A stretch of DNA of 64,000 bases from NCBI GenBank assembly GCA_030917395.1, contig JAUPUU010000168.1:1-64000 (forward strand), in the 5' to 3' direction. Positions 36,084-44,105 of the stretch are shown piece after piece. The position numbers and the translations under genes were made by a program. Origin of the DNA: Cyanobacteriota bacterium erpe_2018_sw_21hr_WHONDRS-SW48-000092_B_bin.40 (GTDB taxonomy: Bacteria; Cyanobacteriota; Vampirovibrionia; Obscuribacterales; Obscuribacteraceae). The notes beneath the pieces are model-generated. The model did no database searches. It saw only the letters and a list, made by a program, of their open reading frames with translations, and was not told the DNA's origin. Each line of letters starts with the position of its first letter. Position 1 is the first letter of the stretch.

Positions 36084-36097
36084 ATTTGAATGGCGGA
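36058..36097 (-). terminator. hairpin terminator between convergent genes
   Basis: TCCGCCA-C-TCAAAT / ATTTGA-A-TGGCGGA with a TTAG loop and one mismatch. On the minus strand seven T follow, so it terminates the low-complexity protein gene. On the plus strand it encodes the end and the TAG stop of the ATPase and may also slow that transcript. Confidence 0.75.
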
Positions 36098-36130
36098 CTA
36101 AAATATTTACTGATATTTGCTGACTAGCTT

Positions 36131-36913
36131 TTAGCCTCTCAGCCACATTGGGTCATAGTTATCGTAATAGCGCGAGTTATTGTTGTAAGCAATCAAATTG
36201 CGGTTGTAAGATGAATTCCAGGGGTTATAAGGGCGATCATAATAACCGTAATTTTGACCACCGAAATAGCGGCCACCAAGACCACCATGCTTGATCATTT
36301 CAATTTGCGCCCAAGTCTGAAGAATTGGTTGAGCTTCATAGGCTACATCACCAATTCCGCGAGCAATACTGCCGATAGCTCCGAAGAACTGATCGATCGG
36401 ATTGCCACTTCTCTGGCGCTGATAGTTATAGTCGTACTGACCGGCCGAAACAGCTTGGACATCACCGTAACGTGAAGGTCCACGATCATCGTAATAGCCA
36501 GAATCACTATATCTCTGTTGATGATGCTGACGGCATTGCGGGATAGGTCGACGCTGCATACGGTCATAATCATCGCCGCGATTGAGCCAGGCCTCTTCTT
36601 GGTAGGCTTGGCGGCTGTTGGCATAGGTGTTGTACTCAGGACAGTAGCTGCCGCGGCCACTGCCGACTCGCACCGGCTGCTCGCGCTGTCCGTCCATAAA
36701 TCCGTCACGGTAAGCTTGGCGATAGCCATCTCTAAACGCCTGTTCGGAGTCGCTCAAGCGTCGCTCTGTGCGGTTATCGCACCGATCCTGTGCGCACTGC
36801 CGCTGAGGCAAACGAGCATCCGAGAAATTATCGTTAGGAGGATTGACGTCGTTGCGATTTGGATTGAACAAATCGGTACGGTCAAATTGTTCGCCACTAC
36901 TAGATCTACCCAT
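36131..36913 (-). CDS. Tyr/Arg/Gly/Asn-rich low-complexity protein
   Basis: About 260 residues. The ATG at 36913 is chosen because AAGGAG lies 6 bases upstream; the frame also extends to 36973. The composition is unusual: Tyr, Arg, Gln, Asn, Asp and Gly dominate and there is no signal peptide. A repeated F-R-D-G-Y-R-Q-A-Y-R-D-G-F motif occurs near residues 75-87, and the last 60 residues are packed with Tyr, Asn and Gly. A short helix-forming part (Q-F-F-G-A-I-G-S-I-A-R-G-I-G-D-V) sits in between. The composition resembles prion-like or condensate-forming proteins. Function unknown. Confidence 0.6.
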   Translation of the reverse strand: MGRSSSGEQFDRTDLFNPNRNDVNPPNDNFSDARLPQRQCAQDRCDNRTERRLSDSEQAFRDGYRQAYRDGFMDGQREQPVRVGSGRGSYCPEYNTYANSRQAYQEEAWLNRGDDYDRMQRRPIPQCRQHHQQRYSDSGYYDDRGPSRYGDVQAVSAGQYDYNYQRQRSGNPIDQFFGAIGSIARGIGDVAYEAQPILQTWAQIEMIKHGGLGGRYFGGQNYGYYDRPYNPWNSSYNRNLIAYNNNSRYYDNYDPMWLRG

Positions 36914-36985
36914 GGGGATCTCCTTAGAACTACACGTGCTCCCGAAAGCAAAGTTGGCCATCACTTCGAGCACTTCTTCTTCTAT

Positions 36986-37013
36986 ACAATACCTTTCAAT
37001 ATTGGACAGTCAA
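36986..37013 (-). promoter_or_regulatory. sigma-70-like promoter for the low-complexity protein
   Basis: On the minus strand TTGACT (37013-37008), a 16-base spacer and TATTGT (36991-36986). It lies about 75 bases before the start codon, in the gap after dgkA. The -35 has five of six consensus bases. Confidence 0.5.
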
Positions 37014-37028
37014 TGGGAAAATTCCCAT
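37013..37028. promoter_or_regulatory. perfect palindrome abutting the -35 box
   Basis: ATGGGAA-AA-TTCCCAT, 7-bp perfect arms around AA. It abuts and overlaps by one base the -35 of the promoter next to it, a typical operator placement. It could also be the dgkA 3' hairpin, though no T-run follows. Confidence 0.45.
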
Positions 37029-37056
37029 CACCAATTGACCTGGCCTTAGCCCACAC

Positions 37057-37611
37057 TCATATTGTGCCCAATATCACCATAGAGCAAAGCCGTGGAAGGA
37101 AGATAATGGCTCCGACAATTGCGGCGGTAATGGCCGCTACGAGCACTGCCGCCGCCGCTGTATCTTTAGCGTAGCGGGCTGAGATGTGATAGCGATAGTT
37201 GGCTTGAATATCAACCATGTGCTCTATTGCCGTGTTTACAAATTCAGCAAAAAAGACAAAGCCAATGGAAACACTAAGAGCAATCCACTGCCAAGGTTCA
37301 ACCTTTAAGTAGAAAGCTAGAGCAAAAACGAAAAGACCTAAGAAGGTATGGATACGCACGTTTCGTTGACGACGGAAGCCCAGAGCTAAGCCGTTAAAAG
37401 CATGATAGAAGCTCTCAAACAGAGACCCGGCCTGACCGCTCTTGCACTGCCAGCTCTCTTGTGCAGCATTAGGCGAGACCAGTTCTTGTGCGGTGTCAGC
37501 GCTCACGGGGGCGCCTTCGTCTAAGACCTCGGCCAATTGCTTACCATCCGGATTGAAATCATATAGATTAGGTTGGCCAGCAGAATCTGGGTTTACATGA
37601 TTTTCAGCCAT
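37057..37611 (-). CDS. dgkA: diacylglycerol/undecaprenol kinase (DgkA family)
   Basis: A small three-helix membrane kinase that phosphorylates diacylglycerol or undecaprenol. Conserved: F-A-E-F-V-N-T-A-I-E (121-130) and A-K-D-T-A-A-A-A-V-L (about 148-157). The catalytic core begins near residue 65. The preceding 64 residues, polar and Glu/Asp/Pro-rich, are an extra cytoplasmic tail not present in most homologues, which are about 120-130 residues. It follows ybeY by about 100 bases, and dgkA and ybeY are neighbours in many bacteria. The substrate choice cannot be decided from sequence. Confidence 0.9.
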   Translation of the reverse strand: MAENHVNPDSAGQPNLYDFNPDGKQLAEVLDEGAPVSADTAQELVSPNAAQESWQCKSGQAGSLFESFYHAFNGLALGFRRQRNVRIHTFLGLFVFALAFYLKVEPWQWIALSVSIGFVFFAEFVNTAIEHMVDIQANYRYHISARYAKDTAAAAVLVAAITAAIVGAIIFLPRLCSMVILGTI

Positions 37612-37634
37612 ATAATCGCACCGCTAGAATCACC

Positions 37635-37663
37635 TCTATAAAAGGCCAGGTTTAGACCCTCAA
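37635..37663 (-). promoter_or_regulatory. possible promoter for dgkA
   Basis: On the minus strand TTGAGG (37663-37658), exactly 17 bases, then TATAGA (37640-37635), about 24 bases before the dgkA ATG. Each box has four of six consensus bases. Confidence 0.35.
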
Positions 37664-37712
37664 GCTAATCATGGCACAGAAATCTGACCTCTGGGGGCTA
37701 GCCAAGTGATTG

Positions 37713-38264
37713 TTAAGGATCCCGCTTAAAGCCTGCAAGACTCAATATTTCAGTCTGTCGACCAAACATCTCTTTCTCGTCGGCCTTGGTCATATGATCA
37801 AAGCCCAGCACGTGCAAACAGCCATGCACAAACAAAAACGCCATTTCGCGACGAACTCCGTGCCCATACTGCTCAGCTTGAGCCACAGCTTTCTCGGCAC
37901 TTATTATTATTTCACCCACTATCCACTGATTAGGATCGTCTTCAAGCATCTCAGCCAGGGCTTCCGCTGGCAGTCCAAGAGCAACATATGGGTCGGTCAG
38001 CTCCAAAGGAAAAGAAAGCACATCGGTGGCTTTATTAATAGAACGCCATTCTTTATTGATCTGGCGAATGGTGCGATCTGAAACTATCGCCACAGAAAGA
38101 GAGCCCCGAGCAAAAATAGCCTTCAAATCTTTTTTAGGTAGCCAGCGCGGCGGTCGCTTCAAAAGATTTTGACTGAGACCCTCGGTCAAAGCGGCATAGT
38201 CGGCCTGCAGCTCCTCCCAGTCGAGCTCAAGCTTGCGCTGGCGGTTATGAAACGCTATCTTCAC
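37713..38264 (-). CDS. ybeY: endoribonuclease YbeY
   Basis: A metal-dependent endoribonuclease needed for 16S rRNA 3' maturation and ribosome quality control. The zinc motif H147-G-C-L-H151-V-L-G-F-D-H157 is complete, preceded by the R-x-I-R-Q-I-N-K-E-W-R segment typical of the family. Length 183 is slightly above the usual 150-165, with an extended N-terminus. It is divergent from rimP with 180 bases between, so two translation-related units share this promoter region. Confidence 0.93.
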   Translation of the reverse strand: MKIAFHNRQRKLELDWEELQADYAALTEGLSQNLLKRPPRWLPKKDLKAIFARGSLSVAIVSDRTIRQINKEWRSINKATDVLSFPLELTDPYVALGLPAEALAEMLEDDPNQWIVGEIIISAEKAVAQAEQYGHGVRREMAFLFVHGCLHVLGFDHMTKADEKEMFGRQTEILSLAGFKRDP

Positions 38265-38444
38265 TTCTTCTTGCGTGCTCCTTGCTTACATGTTAGGATT
38301 TGGCCATAGAAAACCAATTTTTAGTCGTTAGCTAGTCAGAGATGTGATTAGCCTACGGCATTTTTGTGTTTGTGCATATTTTGCACCCGGCAACCCTTTA
38401 CTGCCGCCGACTGCACTTTGGTTATTTCACTCTAGACATTATTC

Positions 38445-39149
38445 ATGCCAGATAGCAAAAACCCTAATAACAAAAACGATAATGAAGCTATAAAGAAAGT
38501 TACAGACCTCACCGAAGAAGTGGTTAAAGGCCTGGGCTTCGAACTAGTTGATATTCACTTTGGCCAGCACGGCAGACAAAAGATTGTCGAAATAACTATC
38601 TACAATCCAGGCGGAAGCGTCGGTTTGACAGATTGCGAGAAGGTCAGCCGCGAGCTTGACAGCAGAATAGACTTAATTGCTGACAGCCTCGACTTTTTCC
38701 ACGGCCCATTCTTGCTAGACGTCTCTAGCCCTGGCATCGACCGAGTTTTGAAAAGCGAGCGTGAATACAAATTATTCACCGGCCGCAAAGTCGAAATCAA
38801 GACCAAAACCAATGTTGGCGCCGATCCCTACGGACAACATTTCACCGCGCGCTTAGTACATTTCGGCGACGAAACGTTCAAGCTCAGCGAAATCGGACCG
38901 ATTCAAAGCGCTCCAACTAAAAGCAAAAACAGCAAAAAACATGCTGCCAACAAGGTTTCACAAGAGCCCGTCAAAGAGCTCAAAGTTGCTCTCAAGCAAA
39001 TAATACAAATTAGACTCTATCCCGATCTGCAAAAGAAATTCAAAGAAATCGCCGCTGAAAATGCAACTGAAGCCGTGATTGACCTGAGTGCAGAAGGGTC
39101 CGAAGAAGTCGATGCAAAACAAAATAAGGTGGAGGTAGAACGTGATTAA
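38445..39149 (+). CDS. rimP: ribosome maturation factor RimP
   Basis: Assists 30S subunit assembly. The N-terminal domain has G-F-E-L-V-D-I-H-F and D-V-S-S-P-G-I-D-R, both hallmarks. At 234 residues it is longer than the usual 150-160, owing to a Lys/Ser-rich insertion (about 155-185) in the C-terminal SH3-like domain and an acidic C-terminal tail. It is the first gene of the rimP-nusA-ylxR-infB-rbfA-truB operon. The ribosome site is poor. Confidence 0.93.
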   Translation: MPDSKNPNNKNDNEAIKKVTDLTEEVVKGLGFELVDIHFGQHGRQKIVEITIYNPGGSVGLTDCEKVSRELDSRIDLIADSLDFFHGPFLLDVSSPGIDRVLKSEREYKLFTGRKVEIKTKTNVGADPYGQHFTARLVHFGDETFKLSEIGPIQSAPTKSKNSKKHAANKVSQEPVKELKVALKQIIQIRLYPDLQKKFKEIAAENATEAVIDLSAEGSEEVDAKQNKVEVERD

Positions 39150-40275
39150 AATTGGCGACAAACTCCTTGAAGCAGCTGAGGAGCTAGAAAGGGATCGCAA
39201 TATTCCCCAAGAGGAATTCATCTCTTATGTTTGCGACGCCATTGTTGCGGCCTACAAGAAGAAAGTGCCTGATCACGACGTCGAAGGCGTAAGAGCAATC
39301 TTCGACACTGAAACCGGTGAAATCGGGATTTTCGCACCGAAAGAAGTAGTCGATAAAGTCTCGAACGAATACCACGAAATTAGCCTAGGTGATGCCCAAG
39401 ACCTAATTCCCGACGTCACAGTCGGCGAAGTTCTAGAAATTGAAGTAACACCACAAGATTTCTCTGAGTTTGGTCGAATTGCCGCGCAAACTGCCAAGCA
39501 GCTGATTACTCAGCGCCTGAGAGAAGCCGAGAAAGAATTAATCAAGAAAGAGTTCGAAGCTCGCAAGGGCAGCTGTACAACTGGTCAAATCGAGCGTATC
39601 GAAGTGATCAGCAATTCACGCAACAACGTCATTGTCAATCTTGGGCGCGTCGAAGGCTGCATGCCAAGCCGCGAACAACTCCCCGGTGAAACCTATAGAG
39701 TTGGCAATCGTGTCCGCGTCTATGTACTGGAATTGAGAGATACAGGCCGAGTTCCCCAAATTATCGTTTCACAGGCTCACCCAGAGCTAGTGCGTGAATT
39801 GTTTGAACTCTATGTACCTGAAATCGAAGACAGCACTGTAGAAATCAAGTCAATCGCCCGTGAAGCTGGCTACAGAACAAAAATCGCCGTGCATTCAGAA
39901 GATTCTGACGTTGACCCAGTAGGCGCCTGTATCGGTACACGCGGTGTGCGTATTCAAAACGTAGTGGCTGAATTGCGCAACGAAAAAATCGACGTCATTC
40001 GCTACTCTACCGACCCCGTCGACTATATCTCCAACGCTCTTTCACCAGCCCGTATCACCACTGTAGCTCTCTACGAAGAGCAGCAAGAAAATGCCGGTCG
40101 TCGCGCCGAAGTCATCGTTCCAGACGATCAACTGAGCTTAGCGATTGGCCGTGGTGGTCAAAACGTCAGACTGGCAGCTAAGCTGACCGGCTGGAAAATC
40201 GACATCAAGTCTGAAAGCCAAGCTGGCGGTTCGTTCCGCAGCATGAACCAGACTCTTGACGAGCTCACAACATAG
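39142..40275 (+). CDS. nusA: transcription termination/antitermination factor NusA
   Basis: Binds RNA polymerase and nascent RNA to control pausing and termination. Order: N-terminal polymerase-binding domain (1-125), S1 domain (about 130-200), KH1 and KH2 (about 200-345), with D-P-V-G-A-C-I-G-x-R-G and A-I-G-R-G-G-Q-N-V-R. At 377 residues it lacks the C-terminal acidic repeats of E. coli NusA, as in Gram-positive and cyanobacterial forms. The start is GTG with GGAGG 6 bases upstream, inside the rimP stop region (8-base overlap), giving coupled translation. Confidence 0.96.
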   Translation: MIKIGDKLLEAAEELERDRNIPQEEFISYVCDAIVAAYKKKVPDHDVEGVRAIFDTETGEIGIFAPKEVVDKVSNEYHEISLGDAQDLIPDVTVGEVLEIEVTPQDFSEFGRIAAQTAKQLITQRLREAEKELIKKEFEARKGSCTTGQIERIEVISNSRNNVIVNLGRVEGCMPSREQLPGETYRVGNRVRVYVLELRDTGRVPQIIVSQAHPELVRELFELYVPEIEDSTVEIKSIAREAGYRTKIAVHSEDSDVDPVGACIGTRGVRIQNVVAELRNEKIDVIRYSTDPVDYISNALSPARITTVALYEEQQENAGRRAEVIVPDDQLSLAIGRGGQNVRLAAKLTGWKIDIKSESQAGGSFRSMNQTLDELTT

Positions 40276-40295
40276 AGAAGGTCGCGAGCTACGTA

Positions 40296-40673
40296 TTGAA
40301 AGCAAAACTGAGATTGTGTGTGGCATGTCGTAAGCTGACTGAAAGCAATGAGCTAATCAGGCTTACTTACGACTTTGCTTCAGCCAAGCTCGAAGTAAAC
40401 TCGAATTCATCGACAGCGAAAGAGGCCGGAGTAAAGACCGGCCAAAAGCTGTCGGGTCGTTCGGCATATCTTTGCCGTTCTTCGCAATGTCTCGAAATGG
40501 CACTAAAGAATACGAAATTGAAACACGCCCTAGAAGGCCGCAGGAAGAAGGGTGTAGCGAGTTGGCGCAAAGTGGCTTGGCCGCTTGAAGCACAACTTAT
40601 CCAGGCACTGTGGCGAGAATGCACAGATCCTGTAAAAACATGCCAAAATACTCAGAGACACGGAGAGGGCTGA
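40296..40673 (+). CDS. YlxR/RnpM-family RNA-binding protein
   Basis: The small basic protein found between nusA and infB in many bacteria. Its motif C-V-A-C-R near the start and G-R-S-A-Y-L-C (about 54-60) are present. The family is reported to bind RNA, and the Bacillus/Clostridium member affects RNase P. At 125 residues it is longer than the usual 90, with a Trp/Arg-rich C-terminal extension. The start is TTG and its ribosome site is weak. Its TGA stop abuts the ATG of infB. Confidence 0.88.
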   Translation: MKAKLRLCVACRKLTESNELIRLTYDFASAKLEVNSNSSTAKEAGVKTGQKLSGRSAYLCRSSQCLEMALKNTKLKHALEGRRKKGVASWRKVAWPLEAQLIQALWRECTDPVKTCQNTQRHGEG

Positions 40674-40898
40674 ATGGACGACAGAGTTCGAATCTATGAG
40701 TTGGCGCGCAAGATGAACGTTCCTAACCAGGACATCATCAACACCTTGCGCGAGCTTGGTTATGACATCAAGAGCCACTCCAGCACCGTTGACAAAATCG
40801 GCCAGGACAAAGTGATAGCTGCGTTCGCAAAGAAGAAGCAGCAGCCAGACGGCGCTGAAAAGGGCAAAATGGCAAAAACAACACCGCAACCGGGCTAA
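40674..40898 (+). CDS. infB: IF-2 N-terminal domain fragment, ended by an in-frame stop
   Basis: The first 74 codons of infB, with a good GGAGAGGG ribosome site. They encode the IF2-N module (V-R-I-Y-E-L-A-R-K-M-N-V, then D-I-I-N-T-L-R-E-L-G). A TAA at 40896-40898 ends the frame. The same frame continues open from 40899 through a Pro/Ala-rich linker straight into the rest of IF-2, so a single base change, for example CAA or AAA to TAA, explains the stop. The C-terminal part is in the next entry. Confidence 0.7.
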   Translation: MDDRVRIYELARKMNVPNQDIINTLRELGYDIKSHSSTVDKIGQDKVIAAFAKKKQQPDGAEKGKMAKTTPQPG

Positions 40899-40961
40899 GC
40901 CACGACAGTCAAAGCGGCGGCGGCTCCACCACCTCCACAACCGGCAGCAGTCAAGCCTCGA

Positions 40962-43649
40962 GTGCTATCGAGATACCGACCAGAAAGACCAAACGCTGAC
41001 GGAACCATTCCTCAACCGCATTTCTTACCAATTGGCGATGCCGCCGGCAGTTCAGCAGCTCATGCAGCTCCAGCGAGCACAACTGTGGCTCAATCCACAG
41101 ACAAACCAAGCGCAGTTCAACCTGCTGCCACGAGCCCAAGCGCTCAGACAGCCCAAGCTGCCCAACCAGTTCAACCTGCCCAAACAAGTCAAGGACAACC
41201 ATTGCCAGCTACTATCGCTCCTGCCCAGACAGTCACAGCTCCTCGTGAAGAAGCTCAGCCCGTAAGCCATACATCCGTAGCGAGCGGTAACACTGCTGGC
41301 ACTGCAACCAGCACCGAAGCTGTCTCTGAATCTGAAGCAAGCAGCAAGGCAGCAAAGAGCCAAACTGAAGTGGCACAAGAGAAAACCGACACCGCCGTAG
41401 CAGAGAAAGAAGCTGACTCGACCGAAAAGGCGCTAACTTTTGAGCCTCAGACTGTTGAAGCCGAAGACGATGAAGAGCAAGAACTACCAGCCCTTCAGCC
41501 TCGCGCCACTGGCAACGAGTGGTCAGATTCATCGAAATTTGCACCACGTGTAATTCGCAAACTCGATGCCCAAAAAGCTAAGCAAGTAGTGGAGCCACCC
41601 AAGGTCAAAGAGCCTCCAGCCAAAGCTAAAGAAGAAGTTAAGCCCGAGACCAAACCGAAGAAAAAAGAGACTAAAGACGATGGCGATCAGCCAAATCGTG
41701 GCCCTGGTGTCAGACCTATGTCGCCATCGGTGCCAACTCGCGTAGCGGCCCCTTCAATGCGCGCTACTCCGCCTCGTCCGCCAAAATCTCATCGTCCTAG
41801 CCCTTCGGACAGACACGCACCGAAGAAAGAAGAGAAGAAAGCACCAGTCGTTGCTGAATTGCCGAAAGCAATTGTGATCACCACCAACGTCACTGTGCAA
41901 GAACTGGCCGCAAAAATGGGTGTGCCAGAGACTGAAGTTATCAAACGCCTGTTCATGAAAGGCATTGCTCGTACCGTTAATATGATGGTTGAGTTCGAAC
42001 TGGCCAAAGAACTAGCAATTGAGATGGAATACGAAGTGCTTTCTGTTGAAGAAAGCACTGGCGAAGAAGCGCCAGCAGAAGATGTTGCTGAATTGACTGA
42101 AGAAGAGCAAGCCGCTCTAGTGACACGCCCACCTGTCGTTACCATCATGGGTCACGTCGACCACGGCAAAACTAGTTTGCTCGACGCCATCAGACAGACG
42201 AAGTTCTTGCTGACAGATGCAGAACACGGTGGTATCACCCAGCACATTGGTGCTTATCACGTTGAAGTTCCAGACAAAGAAGGCCAAATGCGCCAGATTG
42301 TCTTCCTCGACACACCAGGCCACGAAGCCTTCACCGCCATGCGCGCCCGTGGAGCAAAAGTCACTGACATTGCCATTTTGGTAGTTGCAGCAGACGACGG
42401 CGTTATGCCCCAAACTATCGAAGCCATCGACCACGCTAAAGCAGCCGGTGTACAGATTATTGTGGCCGTAAACAAAGTCGATAAACACGAAGCTGATCCA
42501 GATCGAGTTCTCAATCAATTGATGACTTACGATCTAGTTGCTGAGAAATTTGGCGGCGACACTGTAACTTGTATGGTTTCAGCTAAGAAACGTACTGGTC
42601 TTGATGAACTGCTTGAGATGATCTTGCTAGTTTCAGACATCCTTGATTTGCGTGCCAACCCAGACAAACCAGCTGTAGGCGTCATTATTGAAGCCGAACT
42701 ATCACGCGGTAAGGGTGCAGTTGCCACAGCTCTCGTTGAAAATGGCACATTGCGCGAAGGCGATTTCATCGTCGCTGGTAGCAAATGTGGCAGAGTACGG
42801 GCCCTGTTCGATGACCGAGGTCAAAGAGTTAAGGCTGCCGGCCCATCAATGCCTGTATCAGTACTTGGTCTCGATGAAGTGCCGCAAGCTGGTGACCGCT
42901 TTGAAGTAGTGAGCGACGCCCAGGCCATGAAAGTTATTGCCGAATCGCGCCGCAGCCCCGAAGCTCGTTCGCATCACCACGTTACTCTTGAATCTCTACA
43001 CGAGATGATTGAAGCTGGTGAAGTGAAAGACTTGAACGTTATCGTCAAGGCTGACGTGCAAGGTACAGCAGAAGCTATCGCTGATCAAATTCGCAAACTA
43101 ACTTCTTCTGAAGTACAGGTGCGTGTGCTTCGCACCGCCTCCGGTGCAATTTCAGAAAACGACGTCAACCTGGCGGCTTCTTCTAATGCCATTGTGGTTG
43201 GCTTCAACGTCCAGCCTGATCAAAATGCTAGTAGCGTAGCCGACGCCAACGGTGTCGATATCCGTACCTATAGCATCATCTACCAAATCACTGATGATTT
43301 GACCAAGGCCATTCAAGGTCTGCTCAAACCAATTAGAGAAGAAGTCAACATCGGTCAAGCCGAAGTCAGACAAGTCTTCAAAGTTGGTAAAGGCACAATG
43401 ATTGCCGGATGTATGGTGCTGAGCGGTAAAGTTCAAAGGGGAGCCATCGCCCGCATCGAGCGCGGCGGAACCCAAATTTGGGAAGGCAAGCTAGAGACTC
43501 TGAAGCGCTTCAAAGACGACGTCAAAGAAGTTGCTACTGGTTTCGAATGCGGTATGAGCTTCGAGAAGTTTACCGACCTGCAAACTGGCGATAAAGTCAA
43601 CTTCTTTATCGTTACTGAAACCAGACGTACCGATATTCCCAACAACTAA
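40962..43649 (+). CDS. infB: translation initiation factor IF-2 (bulk of protein)
   Basis: The GTPase that places fMet-tRNA on the 30S subunit. A long Ala/Gln/Pro/Glu/Lys-rich disordered part (first about 270 residues) is followed by a second IF2-N module ([11 protein letters not shown]), the G domain with G-H-V-D-H-G-K-T (G1), D-T-P-G-H (G3) and N-K-V-D (G4), then domains II, III and IV ending in the tRNA-binding region. The first possible start after the in-frame TAA is GTG 40962, with no ribosome site. The true gene is most likely 40674-43649 (991 codons). An internal GTG start would recall the shorter IF-2 isoform of E. coli. Confidence 0.88.
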   Translation: MLSRYRPERPNADGTIPQPHFLPIGDAAGSSAAHAAPASTTVAQSTDKPSAVQPAATSPSAQTAQAAQPVQPAQTSQGQPLPATIAPAQTVTAPREEAQPVSHTSVASGNTAGTATSTEAVSESEASSKAAKSQTEVAQEKTDTAVAEKEADSTEKALTFEPQTVEAEDDEEQELPALQPRATGNEWSDSSKFAPRVIRKLDAQKAKQVVEPPKVKEPPAKAKEEVKPETKPKKKETKDDGDQPNRGPGVRPMSPSVPTRVAAPSMRATPPRPPKSHRPSPSDRHAPKKEEKKAPVVAELPKAIVITTNVTVQELAAKMGVPETEVIKRLFMKGIARTVNMMVEFELAKELAIEMEYEVLSVEESTGEEAPAEDVAELTEEEQAALVTRPPVVTIMGHVDHGKTSLLDAIRQTKFLLTDAEHGGITQHIGAYHVEVPDKEGQMRQIVFLDTPGHEAFTAMRARGAKVTDIAILVVAADDGVMPQTIEAIDHAKAAGVQIIVAVNKVDKHEADPDRVLNQLMTYDLVAEKFGGDTVTCMVSAKKRTGLDELLEMILLVSDILDLRANPDKPAVGVIIEAELSRGKGAVATALVENGTLREGDFIVAGSKCGRVRALFDDRGQRVKAAGPSMPVSVLGLDEVPQAGDRFEVVSDAQAMKVIAESRRSPEARSHHHVTLESLHEMIEAGEVKDLNVIVKADVQGTAEAIADQIRKLTSSEVQVRVLRTASGAISENDVNLAASSNAIVVGFNVQPDQNASSVADANGVDIRTYSIIYQITDDLTKAIQGLLKPIREEVNIGQAEVRQVFKVGKGTMIAGCMVLSGKVQRGAIARIERGGTQIWEGKLETLKRFKDDVKEVATGFECGMSFEKFTDLQTGDKVNFFIVTETRRTDIPNN

Positions 43650-43670
43650 CAACTAAATATAAAGGTTGCC

Positions 43671-44105
43671 ATGACAGCTGAGCGTGCCTTGAGAGTTTCT
43701 CAATCAATCAAGAAAGAACTAGCTGAAATGATTCAGCGAGATCTTCGAGACGAGCGTCTGACCGGATTGATTTCAATAACAGAAGTCGAATGCACTTCTG
43801 ATTTGCGCTCGACCAAAGTACATATCTCTGTATTTGCTCCGGCAAAAACAGAGGCGGTACCGGCTGGCAAGGCTGAAGATCAAGCTGAACAAAAACCACA
43901 AATAAGTGCTGCTGCGGCGGCCGACCTGGCTGCTGAAAAAGTGGTGGAATGCTTGAACGAGCAATCCGGATTTATCCGTGGTGAAATCTGTAGACGACTG
44001 GGTTTGCGCTTCGCCCCCGAAATGATCTTCAAACTTGATACCTCCCTAGAACGCGGTTCAAAAGTAACTGATCTGCTCGGCAAAATTTCTCGCGGTGAAG
44101 TCTGA
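43671..44105 (+). CDS. rbfA: 30S ribosome-binding factor RbfA
   Basis: A KH-like assembly factor for the 30S subunit, acting on the 5' end of 16S rRNA. The opening R-V-S-Q-S-I-K-K-E-L and I-S-I-T-E-V-E-C-T-S-D-L fit, and the C-terminal L-G-L-R-F-A-P-E-M-I-F-K-L-D matches the family. An insertion of about 27 residues (about 62-90), Ala/Glu/Gln-rich, separates the two halves and makes the protein 144 residues instead of about 120. It overlaps truB by 11 bases. Confidence 0.92.
   Translation: MTAERALRVSQSIKKELAEMIQRDLRDERLTGLISITEVECTSDLRSTKVHISVFAPAKTEAVPAGKAEDQAEQKPQISAAAAADLAAEKVVECLNEQSGFIRGEICRRLGLRFAPEMIFKLDTSLERGSKVTDLLGKISRGEV

Noticed and set aside
36518-37174. 218-codon plus-strand frame opposite the low-complexity protein and the dgkA end
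   Set aside because: It runs across two minus-strand genes and their promoter, has no ribosome site, and its Ile/Ala/Thr-rich sequence fits antisense translation.
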